Positions 55,048 through 64,000 of a stretch of DNA of 64,000 bases are shown in pieces. The notes beneath the pieces were generated by a model. The model was not told where the DNA came from. It worked only from the letters and a program-made list of their open reading frames with translations, and searched no databases. The DNA is from Jeotgalibaca ciconiae (GTDB taxonomy: Bacteria > Bacillota > Bacilli > Lactobacillales > Aerococcaceae): contig NZ_CP034465.1 in the NCBI RefSeq assembly GCF_003955755.1, forward strand, positions 620,001 through 684,000, in the 5' to 3' direction. Positions within the stretch are counted from its first letter, which is position 1. Each line of letters begins with the position of its first letter. The translations under genes and the position numbers were made by a program.

Positions 55048-55503
55048 TTAGTTATTCGACTTTTCGAACTTTAGCTTACCAGTTGGAAGAAATACATCTT
55101 CCTTTTTTGTAACATTAATTACTCTCAGAATACCTCTTGCAACACCAACGATATAACCAACAAACAGTCCCATTCCAACTCCAATTATCAGCAATAATTT
55201 AGGTTGAATTTCCAAAAACTCGGGAATACTTTTTGAAATCCAGTATCCACCAAACAAACCTATAAACATTGCTGAACCAATAACTAGGTATCTTGCAACA
55301 ATAGAATCAAACATAATATCATGAATTTTCTTATTCATATTAATCATCCTTTCTACTAAATCTAAAAATCTTGCATCTATCGCATTAATTATTACATCTA
55401 TTACCTCCCTAAAGGAAATATCCCTATTTTCTAAAATACACATGAACTCATCTTCATAGCGTCGTCGCCATTTTCGGGGGTATAGACGGATAAGCCACTT
55501 CAT
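55048..55503 (-). CDS. PadR-operon membrane protein
   Basis: 151 residues. The N-terminus LIRLYPRKWRRRYEDEF and a helical segment are typical of small proteins encoded next to PadR regulators; two transmembrane helices follow near residues 70-125 with GGYWISKSIPEF between. It overlaps the PadR gene by 4 bases. Function unknown. Confidence 0.7.
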   Translation of the reverse strand: MKWLIRLYPRKWRRRYEDEFMCILENRDISFREVIDVIINAIDARFLDLVERMINMNKKIHDIMFDSIVARYLVIGSAMFIGLFGGYWISKSIPEFLEIQPKLLLIIGVGMGLFVGYIVGVARGILRVINVTKKEDVFLPTGKLKFEKSNN

Positions 55504-55817
55504 ATTAGACCTAACCTTTCAAATCCTAATTTTGTTACTATTTCAATTTCCTTTAATTTTTCTTGTAAATACTGCCTGCCGGCAGAAGTAATTTGATAAG
55601 GTTTTTTTCTATCTTGTGAGGGAATAGATTTAATTAATTCTGATTTCTCCATTCTACTAATAGCACCATATAAGGTCCCAGGTCCTATTTTAATATCGTA
55701 TGAGCGTTCGATATCTTCCATAATTGCATAACCATGTTTATTTTCCTCAGCCAAGCTTATTAAAATAAACAAAGTTGGTTCAGAAAACCGGTCAGTTGAA
55801 CTCATATATTTTGTCAT
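55500..55817 (-). CDS. PadR family transcriptional regulator
   Basis: A 105-residue winged-helix regulator: LISLAEENKHGYAIMEDIERSY, GPGTLYGAISRMEKSELI and YQITSAGRQYLQEKL are the classic PadR features. It has the short PadR-2 form. It heads the small operon and probably controls it. A palindromic CGTAACGTTATAACGTCTAACG stretch just upstream (about 55,832-55,858) may be its operator. Confidence 0.9.
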   Translation of the reverse strand: MTKYMSSTDRFSEPTLFILISLAEENKHGYAIMEDIERSYDIKIGPGTLYGAISRMEKSELIKSIPSQDRKKPYQITSAGRQYLQEKLKEIEIVTKLGFERLGLI

Positions 55818-55831
55818 CTCCTTTCAATTAA

Positions 55832-55860
55832 TACGCGTAACGTTATAACGTCTAACGTAA
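55832..55860. promoter_or_regulatory. direct/inverted ACGT-rich motif upstream of padR
   Basis: The sequence has CGTAACG, CGTTATAACG and CTAACGTAA close together; CGTTATAACG is a perfect palindrome. It is in the right place for a PadR operator. Confidence 0.5.
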
Positions 55861-55998
55861 TAGTATCTCGAAAAAAATGGTTTGTCAATTATTTTTTCAC
55901 TTCACACACTAATAAAATGTATATAATACATCATAAACTTTTATATCAACTGTCTATCAACGAGAAATATGTGAACTTAATTCATTGTTAATTAAAAG

Positions 55999-56057
55999 CA
56001 GAGCATTAGTTTAGTTCCTAAAGGTTTTAGTTACCTATGGACATAACCCATGCTCTG
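55999..56057 (-). terminator. terminator of the recombinase operon
   Basis: CAGAGCAT and ATGCTCTG form an outer stem with a long loop, T-rich after it on the minus strand, 9 bases past the recombinase stop. It may also mark the element edge. Confidence 0.6.
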
Positions 56058-56065
56058 TTTTTAAA

Positions 56066-57628
56066 TCATATTTCCATTTCAATGCCAGATTTAAAGGATA
56101 TGATGAAGTGGTCTTCATAGACTGTGACATTCTCGATTATCTTCCTTACTAGCCTATCGTCATATTCTAGGGATCGTAACTTGTTCTTGCGTATAAACGT
56201 AATTAACTCATTGATTCGTTCATTCTCGCCACTGAGGGAGGCATCTTCTACTAAAAGGGTCTGTCGCTTGTCTCTCAGCTCATCAATCTCATCTGCTAGA
56301 TGTTCATAATCTTGACCCTTATTGGCCAGCTTGATGAGTTCTTTTTGTTTTTCTTCTAGTAAATTGTTAATCTCTGAAATTTGGTATTCTGTGGTTTCTC
56401 CAATCACAGCATGAATATTTTCTTCCAGTGTTTTTATCATGTTATTGCCACCTGCAAGCAGCTTATTAATTGCGGTCATTACAGCACCATAGAGTTCATC
56501 TTCTTTTACGGTTCGGTTCTTACAGACTTCAGGACCTTGCTCGATTCTAGTCACACATCGCCAGACAAACTCTTTTCTACCATGGATATTCCAATAGGTT
56601 CTCCTATAAATATCGCCACAATCTCCACAGAAGGTGATGGCACTTAAAGCGTACTTGCTGCTATAAATTCGTTTGTTCTTGCCTGCTCCTGTGTAGATGT
56701 TGCTTCTTCGATGAATTTCCTCCTGCACCTGCAAGTATAATTCTTTGGGAATAATCGCTTCATGGCTATTTTCAACATAATACTGTGGAACATGACCTTC
56801 GTTCTTAACTCTTTTCTTGGTCAGAAAATCTACTGTGACGGTCTTTTGAAGAAGGGCATCTCCGATGTATTTTTCGTTTTGAAGGATCTTCTTAACTGAT
56901 TCCGGTCGCCATTTTGGTTTTCCTGCTGCTGTTAAAATACCATCCTTTTCAAGGGCTCGACCAATGCCCACTAGACTCTGACCTTCAAGGTATTCTCGGT
57001 AGATGCGTTTGATAATCTCAGCTTCTTCGGGAACAATGATTAAATTTCCATCTTCATCTTTGGTGTAGCCCATAAATCGCTTATGGTTGACCTGCACCTT
57101 TCCTTGTTGGTATCGGTACTGTAGCCCAAGCTTAACGTTTTGTGAAAGGCTCTGGCTTTCCTGTTGTGCCAAAGATGCCATAATAGTCAGCAAAACCTCA
57201 CCTTTGGCATCCATGGTGTTGATGTTCTCTTTTTCAAAATAAACGGATATGTTCTTATCCTTGAGCTGTCTAATATATTGAAGGCAGTCTAGGGTGTTAC
57301 GTGCAAATCGGCTGATGGATTTAGTAATAACCATGTCGATGTTACCATCCATACACTCTGCAATCATACGATTAAATTCGTCACGCTTTTTAGTGTTTGT
57401 ACCGGAGATACCATCATCTGCAAAGATGCCAGCAAACTCCCATTCATTATTTTTCTTTATAAACTCTATATAGTGTGCGACCTGAACCTCATAGCTAGAA
57501 TTTTGTTCTTCTGTTTCTGTAGAAACACGGCAATAGGCAGCAACACGAAGTTTCTTTATCTTTTCTTTTGCGGCTGTACTTCCTACTCTTTTACGAGCAG
57601 GAATAACCATTATATTTTTCTCTGTCAC
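56066..57628 (-). CDS. large serine recombinase, A
   Basis: 520 residues: resolvase catalytic domain (AAYCRVSTE with the nucleophile Ser at about 34, [14 protein letters not shown]), recombinase domain ([22 protein letters not shown]), zinc-ribbon domain with CGDCG and a distant C...C, and a coiled coil near 400-450. It is a site-specific integrase of the TnpX/phage type. It starts just after the small recombinase-like gene. With the second large recombinase it probably mediates integration and excision. Confidence 0.93.
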   Translation of the reverse strand: MTEKNIMVIPARKRVGSTAAKEKIKKLRVAAYCRVSTETEEQNSSYEVQVAHYIEFIKKNNEWEFAGIFADDGISGTNTKKRDEFNRMIAECMDGNIDMVITKSISRFARNTLDCLQYIRQLKDKNISVYFEKENINTMDAKGEVLLTIMASLAQQESQSLSQNVKLGLQYRYQQGKVQVNHKRFMGYTKDEDGNLIIVPEEAEIIKRIYREYLEGQSLVGIGRALEKDGILTAAGKPKWRPESVKKILQNEKYIGDALLQKTVTVDFLTKKRVKNEGHVPQYYVENSHEAIIPKELYLQVQEEIHRRSNIYTGAGKNKRIYSSKYALSAITFCGDCGDIYRRTYWNIHGRKEFVWRCVTRIEQGPEVCKNRTVKEDELYGAVMTAINKLLAGGNNMIKTLEENIHAVIGETTEYQISEINNLLEEKQKELIKLANKGQDYEHLADEIDELRDKRQTLLVEDASLSGENERINELITFIRKNKLRSLEYDDRLVRKIIENVTVYEDHFIISFKSGIEMEI

Positions 57629-57629
57629 T

Positions 57630-58046
57630 TTATTCCTCGCTTTCTATCAGACTATATAAGTATTCTGCTCGTTCAAAAGGATCAACTGGCATCTTATTAT
57701 CTGCCTTTCTCATTTTAAATCGTTCTTTGGGAGGGGGAGAGGTGAAAGCGGCAAGCTCTACCACTCGTCCTAAATCCTTTGCACGCTTATCTCTAACTTC
57801 TTCAGCTTTATCAAATATCTCTTTATCAATGATTGCTGGATACGTATCATTTCCAAGGTAGTTGACGTTTTTCAAAATACGTCCCATCACAGAGTGTGTC
57901 TTATCAATACCTGCCTGTTCGCCAGCCACTGTAAGGGATAGTCCTGATATGTATTTCTCAAAGAATACCTTTACTTGACCTGCTGCCTTTTCATCGACAG
58001 TAACCTCTCCATCTTGAATTTTGTATCCATATGGAATATATGCCAT
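57630..58046 (-). CDS. short recombinase-domain protein
   Basis: 138 residues that match only the recombinase domain of serine integrases: [29 protein letters not shown] and [25 protein letters not shown]. It lacks the catalytic serine domain. It sits between the two large recombinases with 1-base spacing on both sides. Such trios occur in Clostridia and Enterococcus elements. It is probably an accessory DNA-binding factor. Confidence 0.85.
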   Translation of the reverse strand: MAYIPYGYKIQDGEVTVDEKAAGQVKVFFEKYISGLSLTVAGEQAGIDKTHSVMGRILKNVNYLGNDTYPAIIDKEIFDKAEEVRDKRAKDLGRVVELAAFTSPPPKERFKMRKADNKMPVDPFERAEYLYSLIESEE

Positions 58047-59612
58047 TTATCTCACCACCTTTTCTTTCAGGGAAAGACCGCATTTCAAATTGAATGTCAG
58101 CTCATCCCTGGAATTAACAATGATGTTCTCTACAAATTCTTCAAATAATTCTTCTGTGTAGTCACCATTAAAATTATCTGCTGACACGTAATCAATGAGG
58201 TCCTTTATATCGTTTGCTCGTAAAACCCCACTCGTAGAGTTCGTTACCAGGTTTGTTTTTTCGGTAGTAAGATTTTTAATCTCACTATCTATAACATTCC
58301 GTTCCTGATTAAAAAGAGCTGGCTCAAGGAAACCTTTGGCCATCAGTGTAATAAGGGTGTTGCGTTCTTCCATGAGTTGCTCCATTCGCTTATCAATAGC
58401 ATCCATTCTTTCACGGTCGCTTTCTTCATCAATTTGGCTAATTGATTTGAATAGCGGTTCTAAGATTAGCTTATGACTGAAAGCAAGCTTATTCATCATG
58501 GTTGTCAATGTGGCTTTTATTTCTCCATCTCGCAAGAACAACATGGAGCAACTCTCTTTGTCTTCGATATGACCGATGCAACTCCAAGCAATGTAACTCC
58601 TACCAGCTGAGTAGTTTGTCTTTCTCCTAAAATTGCGACCACACTCTCCACAGACAATCTTGCCACTTAAAGCATATCGATTAAGATAAACGTTCTTTTT
58701 CACGCCCTTACACTTCATCTTGGCTCTTTCATCAATGAGATCTTGTGCCTTAGCAAAGTCTTCTCTACTTATAATAGGTTCATGATTGTCCTTGTAATAG
58801 TACTGGTCTTTTTCACCTGTATTCGAATGGCGGTTGTAGTTACTATCAGTGTAGGTCTTTTGTAACAAAACATCTCCCATGTATTTTTCGTTTCGGAGCA
58901 TGTCTATTACCGTGCCTGCACTCCAGTGATTACCTCTTCTTGCTGGGATTTTGTCTTTGTTCAAACCTCTTGCTATAGTACCTCCACCTTTCCCTGAAAG
59001 GCACTCAGCAAAAATACGTTTGATGATTTCTGCTTCTTCTGGGACGATTACCATTTCACCATCTGTATTGGTGTAGCCGTAGGGTGGAGTACCAACATAA
59101 CTGCCATTTTGAAATCTCTTTTGAATGGACCATGTTGAGTTTTGTGAAATAGATGCAGACTCTTCTGCAGCAAATCCTGAAAGGATAGAAAGCATCAGCT
59201 CACTTTCCATATCACCCGTATTTAGATTCTCTTTTTCAAAATAAATGTAAACATCGATATCAATCAGCTTTCTTACTAACTCTAGGCAATCTACTGTATT
59301 ACGAGCAAAGCGGCTGATTGATTTGGTGATAATAAAATCTATCCGACCTTGCTTACAATCTCGTATCATGCGGAGCAGTTCAGTCCGTTTCTCCATCTTG
59401 GTGCCGGAGATCCCTTCGTCATAATAAAGACCAGCAAACTCCCATTCAGGATTAGACTTAATATAGCGCTCATAGTGTTCACGCTGTGCTTTAAGGCTTT
59501 CAAGCTGTTCATCACTATCGGTTGAGACCCTGGCATAGGCGGCAACCCTAAGTTTCGTATTAGGTAGTTGTCCTTGGGGCAGTTCATCTATTTTTGTTAT
59601 CTTTTTCATCAT
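58047..59612 (-). CDS. large serine recombinase, B
   Basis: 521 residues with the same layout as recombinase A: AAYARVSTDS (nucleophile Ser), [44 protein letters not shown], zinc ribbon CGECG and a coiled coil. It is distinct in sequence, so the two may form a heteromeric integrase or act in opposite directions. Two adjacent ATG codons follow GAGGTGAG; I use 59612. Confidence 0.93.
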   Translation of the reverse strand: MMKKITKIDELPQGQLPNTKLRVAAYARVSTDSDEQLESLKAQREHYERYIKSNPEWEFAGLYYDEGISGTKMEKRTELLRMIRDCKQGRIDFIITKSISRFARNTVDCLELVRKLIDIDVYIYFEKENLNTGDMESELMLSILSGFAAEESASISQNSTWSIQKRFQNGSYVGTPPYGYTNTDGEMVIVPEEAEIIKRIFAECLSGKGGGTIARGLNKDKIPARRGNHWSAGTVIDMLRNEKYMGDVLLQKTYTDSNYNRHSNTGEKDQYYYKDNHEPIISREDFAKAQDLIDERAKMKCKGVKKNVYLNRYALSGKIVCGECGRNFRRKTNYSAGRSYIAWSCIGHIEDKESCSMLFLRDGEIKATLTTMMNKLAFSHKLILEPLFKSISQIDEESDRERMDAIDKRMEQLMEERNTLITLMAKGFLEPALFNQERNVIDSEIKNLTTEKTNLVTNSTSGVLRANDIKDLIDYVSADNFNGDYTEELFEEFVENIIVNSRDELTFNLKCGLSLKEKVVR

Positions 59613-59670
59613 CTCACCTCGCATTCATCCATTACATATATCACTCTAAAAGCCATTAATAGCAAGGCTT

Positions 59671-59889
59671 TTAGGACATAATCTTGGCTAGTCGAGGGGA
59701 GAATTTCTCTCGGTTTAATGCTGATATTTTGTGTAATTCATCCGCTGTAATTTTGCCTTCTTTATAAAGCATTTTGATAATGCTCTCCGCCATATGAAAG
59801 TCATATTCCCTCTGCAAATCTTCTGTTGTCATCTGTTCTGCTTTGCCCTTGATAGTAGGACAACCGTCTTTTACTTCAAAAATGTTCAT
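59671..59889 (-). CDS. small protein with SHOCT-like tail
   Basis: 72 residues. The second half EYDFHMAESIIKMLYKEGKITADELHKIS is a SHOCT-like segment common in mobile elements. The start 59889 has GGAGGTG 8 bases upstream, and that site lies in the 3' arm of a stem (59897-59928). Its function is unknown. Confidence 0.65.
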   Translation of the reverse strand: MNIFEVKDGCPTIKGKAEQMTTEDLQREYDFHMAESIIKMLYKEGKITADELHKISALNREKFSPRLAKIMS

Positions 59890-59896
59890 AGAAAAA

Positions 59897-59928
59897 CACC
59901 TCCTACCTAGTAGCCACGGCAGGAGGTG
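59897..59928 (-). terminator. hairpin that covers the ribosome binding site of the next gene
   Basis: CACCTCCT and AGGAGGTG pair perfectly around 16 bases; TTTTTCT and ATG follow. It could be an intrinsic terminator after the polymerase gene, a translation switch, or both. Confidence 0.6.
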
Positions 59929-59944
59929 AAATCTGATGGTTTTA

Positions 59945-61885
59945 TTAATCTTTTTGATAAAAGTCACATTCATAGCCATCGGCATCAAGTAGCAGCCCTT
60001 TTGCCCAAGGTGGCACTTGACTCATCTGTTTACATACTTCAGTAACCGATATTTGAGGATTAGATTCAATAATTACTTCATCATGGACATGAGCCACAAT
60101 ACGATAAGTACTAAGCATCTTCATTGAATACATCAAAATATCACGGGATATAGCTTGAACAATATTCTCTACAAACTTAGGTCCGTAACTTTCAAGACGC
60201 TCCCATTTCTTTGTTCCACCTACTCCTTCATAGGTCACAGACTCCCCACCGAACTTATTCTCACCTATAAGAGGTTTCACATATGAAAGACGCCTTCCAG
60301 ATGGAAGAACAATAAAGAGCATTCCACTTATATGATGAATCTCCATACCATATGTCTTCTGAGATCTCTTTTCTTTAACACACTTTTTAACTGCCCTATG
60401 CACATCCCACCAGAATTTCACGATGTTTGGATTTGATTCTCTCCAGGCATTCACAAGCGGTTTTAATTCTTCCTCTTCAAGCCCCATCTCTAATGCACCC
60501 ATGGCTTTTAGCGCACCAACAGAACCACCATATCCAAGTGCCAATTCAGCGATTTTACCCTTCTGTCTCAAGTGACCGTTCACACCATGCTTTTCAACGG
60601 GGACTTTAAACATCTGGGAGGCAGATGCACAGTAGATATCGCCACCACTAGCAAATACCTTTGTTCGCCATGTTTCGCCTGCGAGCCATGAAAGCACACG
60701 AGCTTCAATGGCTGAGAAGTCAGCCACAATAAACTTATGACCAACTCTTGGTACAAAGGCTGTACGAATCAGTTGTGAGAGGGTATCAGGTATATCTTCA
60801 TAGAGCAGTTCTAGTGTTTCAACATCACCATTTCTAACAATATTTCGCGCCTCTTTTAAGTCTGGCATATGGTTTTGAGGGAGGTTTTGTAATTGCACAA
60901 GCCTTCCGGCAAAGCGTCCTGTTCTGTTAGCTCCATAAAACTGAAACATTCCTCTGGCACGAGAATCAATACAAACTGCATTTTCCATTGCTCTATATTT
61001 CTTTACCGAGGATTTTGCCAGTTGCTGACGGAGCGAAAGAACTTCATTTAGCTCTCCGTCTGTTTCTTTAAGTTTCTCTGCAACCGCCTTTTTGCCGAGT
61101 GTCTCCATCTCTAGACCGTTTTCGAAAAGCCAGTCTTTCATCTGTTGTACGGAGTTAGGGTTTTCGAGATGTGTTATGTGCTGCATAGCAGTTAGTAGTT
61201 TTTCATGAGATATGTCATCCATGGCGATGGCCTGCTTAACAAAATCCATATCCACCTTTATGCCTCGATCGTTGATTTCTTGGTCGAGATGATACTCATC
61301 CCAGATGTCCTCTGGTACTGGAAACTTAATCAATCTTTGTTGTATCTGTATTTCTGCCTCCACATCACGTTTGTTATATACTTTAAACTGCTGCCATTTA
61401 TCGATTTCATCAGTGGGTAGGTTACGGGTTCTACCACCATTTATTTTTGTTGGAGTACATGGAAGACAAAAATATCGTATCAGGTCTTTACCCTCCGTCA
61501 GCTTTTGCTTTTCAAGTCCTAGCACTGCACCTACACCTTCTAAAGAAAGAGGTAAACCCATATAGGCAGACCAAACCATGGAACATTTCCATGAGGAAGG
61601 ATTTAGATAAGTCCCAGTGGGATAGCCCAAATAACGTGAAAGGCATACTCGCTCAAACTGAGCATTAAATGCCCACTTCGTAATGGTTTCATCGGTTAAG
61701 GCATCTAGGATTTCTTTTGGAATCTTTTCTCCATTCATCAAATCGATGACCTTGACTTCATCACCGTCAACCGCATAACCAAACAGCATCACCTCAAAAT
61801 CATCTGCTTCTACGTAACGATAAACACCACTTTTTTGTAGATTGGTAGAAGAATAGGTTTCTATATCAATTTCTAAGTTCTTCAT
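59945..61885 (-). CDS. phage-type family A DNA polymerase
   Basis: 646 residues. An N-terminal 3'-5' exonuclease region is seen from LEIDIETYSS (D-x-E), NAQFERVCLSRYLG and YNKRDVEAEIQIQQ. The polymerase domain has TGRFAGRLVQLQNLP, VADFSAIEARVLSWLAGE (motif A), KIAELALGYGGSVGALKAMG (motif B) and HVHDEVIIE (motif C). It is the replicative polymerase of phage-like elements. ATG 61885 lies behind AGGTGG. DUF2815 and DUF2800 genes precede it, which is the standard early module. Confidence 0.93.
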   Translation of the reverse strand: MKNLEIDIETYSSTNLQKSGVYRYVEADDFEVMLFGYAVDGDEVKVIDLMNGEKIPKEILDALTDETITKWAFNAQFERVCLSRYLGYPTGTYLNPSSWKCSMVWSAYMGLPLSLEGVGAVLGLEKQKLTEGKDLIRYFCLPCTPTKINGGRTRNLPTDEIDKWQQFKVYNKRDVEAEIQIQQRLIKFPVPEDIWDEYHLDQEINDRGIKVDMDFVKQAIAMDDISHEKLLTAMQHITHLENPNSVQQMKDWLFENGLEMETLGKKAVAEKLKETDGELNEVLSLRQQLAKSSVKKYRAMENAVCIDSRARGMFQFYGANRTGRFAGRLVQLQNLPQNHMPDLKEARNIVRNGDVETLELLYEDIPDTLSQLIRTAFVPRVGHKFIVADFSAIEARVLSWLAGETWRTKVFASGGDIYCASASQMFKVPVEKHGVNGHLRQKGKIAELALGYGGSVGALKAMGALEMGLEEEELKPLVNAWRESNPNIVKFWWDVHRAVKKCVKEKRSQKTYGMEIHHISGMLFIVLPSGRRLSYVKPLIGENKFGGESVTYEGVGGTKKWERLESYGPKFVENIVQAISRDILMYSMKMLSTYRIVAHVHDEVIIESNPQISVTEVCKQMSQVPPWAKGLLLDADGYECDFYQKD

Positions 61886-61912
61886 AGCTACCACCTTTCC
61901 TAAATGAAAAAA

Positions 61913-61939
61913 GGTGGCAGAGGGAAGTCCTCCACCACC
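61913..61939 (-). terminator. hairpin between DUF2815 and polymerase genes
   Basis: GGTGGTGGAGG pairs with CCTCTGCCACC (nearly complete) and TTTTTT follows on the minus strand, 28 bases before the polymerase ATG. It could partly terminate the operon and set the gene ratio. Confidence 0.6.
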
Positions 61940-61958
61940 ATCAAGTTTTCTATTCCTT

Positions 61959-62510
61959 TTAGGCAAGGAAGTCATCATCGACAAGAGTCGTAAAATCATC
62001 TACTGCAGAAGTCTTACCGCCTAGAGGTTCTCCGTCTCTAATTTTTTGAATGTTACCAAGACCACAAGCTACACCTTTATTACCATTTGAGTTGAAAGCA
62101 TAGAAGTTAAGAGAAACCCTACCATAACAACCGCTGTATACCTCGCTACGATCCAGTATCGGCTTAACACTTTTGTCTACAATCTGTGGCGCTGTCTTGC
62201 TATTCGCATTGATGAAGTAATGGCCTTTATAAGCCTCATCATCACGCTCTACATCACCATCACGCAGCGGTAGTTTAATGGCTGCCTTATTTGGTTTCTT
62301 ACCACCAAACTTTGCGATACCTTCCTCAATGGCAGCATCAACTGCTGCATGGATAGCATTAATGGTTTCCTTGTCATCCTTTGGAATAAGGACGGATACG
62401 CTGTACTTTTCTGCACCACCATTAATAGATACAGGCTCCCATCCGTGGAAGTAAGAAAATCTTGAGTTTACACCTGTGATAACTTTTGTTTTGTTTTGCA
62501 TATTTGCCAT
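61959..62510 (-). CDS. DUF2815 family protein (phage ssDNA-binding-like)
   Basis: 183 residues; the N-terminus is TKVITGVNSRFSYFHGWEP and the middle holds KYSVSVLIPKDDKETINAI with GHYFINANSKTAPQIVD. DUF2815 proteins have an OB-like fold and are always beside the DUF2800 and polymerase genes of this element class, consistent with single-strand DNA binding. The acidic C-terminus (DDFTTLVDDDFLA) also fits SSB-like proteins. Confidence 0.9.
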   Translation of the reverse strand: MANMQNKTKVITGVNSRFSYFHGWEPVSINGGAEKYSVSVLIPKDDKETINAIHAAVDAAIEEGIAKFGGKKPNKAAIKLPLRDGDVERDDEAYKGHYFINANSKTAPQIVDKSVKPILDRSEVYSGCYGRVSLNFYAFNSNGNKGVACGLGNIQKIRDGEPLGGKTSAVDDFTTLVDDDFLA

Positions 62511-62515
62511 AATAT

Positions 62516-63652
62516 TTAATCCTCCATAATTTCGTTAAATTCGTTTTTAGCATCTGCTACGTTCATTGCCGGTCTTTTATCTGAGTTTGGAACAAGAGTC
62601 GGCTTACCCGGTGGTTTGTAAATGAGGTCACCGAGGAGTTCCTCAAATTTGGATTTACCCATCAGTTTTTGCATCTCTGTCAGCGGAATAAGGCTCTTTC
62701 TGTAAATGTCCTTATATCCACCTGCCACGGCTTTTTCTGCAATGGCTCCTTCATCTTTGTACTTGCGAACCGAGCGACCTTCCACAACTTTAAAACCGTT
62801 CCACTCTTTACCGTGATTGACTGCTGCATCAGTGGCATAGGCTGTTATTTCATTCGCCCACTTGGTAAGGTCGGGAAGAATAAGTAAGATTTCTTCTATC
62901 TCAGCATCCGTCAGCAGAGGTGGCATCTTGAATTCTTTCTCTGCAAGTTTTAGCTTTTCTTCGGCTCTGGCCCGACATCTGTTTGCCGCTTTACAGAAGG
63001 TACACCATGGACCGGGAATGTATTCACCCTCACCGTTGAAGGCTTTGTCAGCTCTGGGCTTTAGTTCCTCTTCCGCCAAGCCTTTTAGTTCTTCCACCGG
63101 TATTGTCCAGGTGCTGACATTTTCTCTTCTAGGCTGAAAGATCGTCATGGACACTTCTTTAATGTCGTACAGGTGATCATAGATTCCAAGTGCTCCTAGG
63201 GCATAGAGCTTCATCTGTGGATTGTCCACTGCATCAACTAGCACACCCATTCCATATTTAAAGTCTACGATGTGAAGTCTGTCATCTGAAATGATTACAC
63301 AGTCTCCTGTCCCAAAACCATCTGGAACATAACAAGAGAAGTCAAGACGTTGTTCAATAAGAACGATAGGATCTGTGCAAGACTTTCTTGCAAGTTCCAC
63401 CTGCTCCATAACAAAGTCCACGTAAGCATCTGTACATTCCTCCATCTCATCAGAGTTATACTCAGCGATAGGTCGCTGACTTCTCATATGAAGTGCCTTT
63501 TTTAGTTTGTGTTCACACAGGTCATGAGCCGCTGTGCCTTCTTTTGCTGCCTCACCACTTTGGTCTTCAAACTCCAGTTCAAGTCTTGCAGAGGGTAGGC
63601 AGTTAAGCCACCTGTGGGATGAGGATGCAGATAATATTGCATGATTACCCAT
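62516..63652 (-). CDS. DUF2800 protein (Cas4/RecB-like nuclease)
   Basis: 378 residues of the PD-(D/E)xK type: LSASSSHRWLNCLPSARLE at the N-terminus, HDLCEHKLKKAL, and CVIISDDRLHIVDFKYGMG with the Asp and Lys of the active site. Cysteines near CTFCKAANRCRARAE suggest an Fe-S cluster as in Cas4/AddB. ATG 63652 overlaps the preceding gene by 8 bases. It probably processes DNA ends in recombination. Confidence 0.9.
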   Translation of the reverse strand: MGNHAILSASSSHRWLNCLPSARLELEFEDQSGEAAKEGTAAHDLCEHKLKKALHMRSQRPIAEYNSDEMEECTDAYVDFVMEQVELARKSCTDPIVLIEQRLDFSCYVPDGFGTGDCVIISDDRLHIVDFKYGMGVLVDAVDNPQMKLYALGALGIYDHLYDIKEVSMTIFQPRRENVSTWTIPVEELKGLAEEELKPRADKAFNGEGEYIPGPWCTFCKAANRCRARAEEKLKLAEKEFKMPPLLTDAEIEEILLILPDLTKWANEITAYATDAAVNHGKEWNGFKVVEGRSVRKYKDEGAIAEKAVAGGYKDIYRKSLIPLTEMQKLMGKSKFEELLGDLIYKPPGKPTLVPNSDKRPAMNVADAKNEFNEIMED

Positions 63653-63962
63653 TTCCAAGCTCCTCCGCATCTTTCAAGATGTCAGAATAATAAGCCTTAT
63701 CAACAGCACTTAACTTGTCTGCACCATACTTCTGAATGAGTCCTCGCACTTCGGCAGTAAACCCAATCTGGCTCTTTTCAGCAAGTACCATACGCAATTT
63801 TTCAAGTGGGATATCCGGCTCTTTTACTGGTTCTTGTTCAGTTGTAGCTTTTGCACCTGGAGCAGGATCTCCTTCTGTCATCGCATCGCAAACTGCCTGT
63901 ATGCTGTCAGCAAGACTTCGCATATCATTGACCACTTCAAGCAGTAATTTTATTTTGCTCAA
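63645..63962 (-). CDS. phage-type protein of unknown function
   Basis: A 105-residue acidic protein: a helical N-terminus, a Pro/Glu-rich linker (EGDPAPGAKATTEQEP), then a helical region LEKLRMVLAEKSQIGFTAEVRGLIQKYG. Such proteins precede DUF2800 genes in related elements. The right edge of the window cuts the operon upstream. Confidence 0.75.
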   Translation of the reverse strand: MSKIKLLLEVVNDMRSLADSIQAVCDAMTEGDPAPGAKATTEQEPVKEPDIPLEKLRMVLAEKSQIGFTAEVRGLIQKYGADKLSAVDKAYYSDILKDAEELGNG

Positions 63963-64000
63963 GGTTAGTTCCTCCTTTCATAATTTCACAGATAGATAGT

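Noticed and set aside
56066-59612. Large serine recombinases as parts of one frameshifted gene
   Set aside because: Both have their own complete catalytic, recombinase and zinc-ribbon domains and differ throughout; they are separate genes.

Overview
The window looks like a chromosome segment of a low-GC Gram-positive bacterium of the Lactobacillales, probably Carnobacteriaceae or Enterococcaceae. The clues are strong AGGAGG ribosome binding sites, T-box and leader-peptide attenuation, a Mga-type regulator, a YhgE/Pip protein, PepF, an RNase H with an N-terminal viroplasmin domain, and a PTS IIBC protein. No rRNA, tRNA or CRISPR array was found.

Bases 1-37,000 are mainly core metabolism, mostly on the minus strand. 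A T-box leader (about 4,486-4,790) heads an operon of an acetyltransferase, three tandem glutathionyl-hydroquinone-reductase-like proteins and an amino-acid ABC transporter that runs off the left edge. Then come cysK, an ars pair (acr3, arsR) with a promoter inside a 22-bp palindrome, a PAP2 phosphatase, a MerR/aldo-keto reductase pair, a histidine phosphatase, pepF and RNase H. A leucine-rich leader peptide plus attenuator (20,725-21,025) precedes a YrdC-domain protein and leuC-leuD. A NERD protein, a YtqA-type radical SAM protein, DAHP synthase, a GH114-like lipoprotein, a TetR/YhgE divergent pair, a DsrE-like protein, a polysaccharide deacetylase, a PTS IIBC protein and a YibE/YibF pair follow.

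Bases 37,000-48,500 are more accessory. They hold LysE with a LysR regulator, a DUF2089 micro-operon, a higher-GC pair (a GH120-type beta-xylosidase and a type-B carboxylesterase), an acetyltransferase followed by a micro-protein, an ABC exporter whose permease has an in-frame stop, and an AraC/GyrI-like regulator. Two paralogous proteins of 41-42 residues lie in this region.

Bases 48,500-56,000 form a defence or mobile island. It holds a decayed serine recombinase, a SAP-domain protein, a coupled pair of Mrr-like proteins of which one appears catalytically dead, an HTH/SUKH/HNH toxin-immunity cassette and a PadR operon. Bases 56,000-64,000 are one end of an integrated element: three serine-recombinase-family proteins next to a phage-type replication module (family A polymerase, DUF2815, DUF2800), with no structural genes in view.

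Three repeat classes occur between genes. One is a 217-bp MITE-like element with long imperfect inverted repeats (three good and two degraded copies), one of which supplies the 5' end of a truncated gene. The second comprises three loci of tandem hairpins with a 50-51 bp period. The third is a roughly 135-160 bp element found three times in the accessory half.
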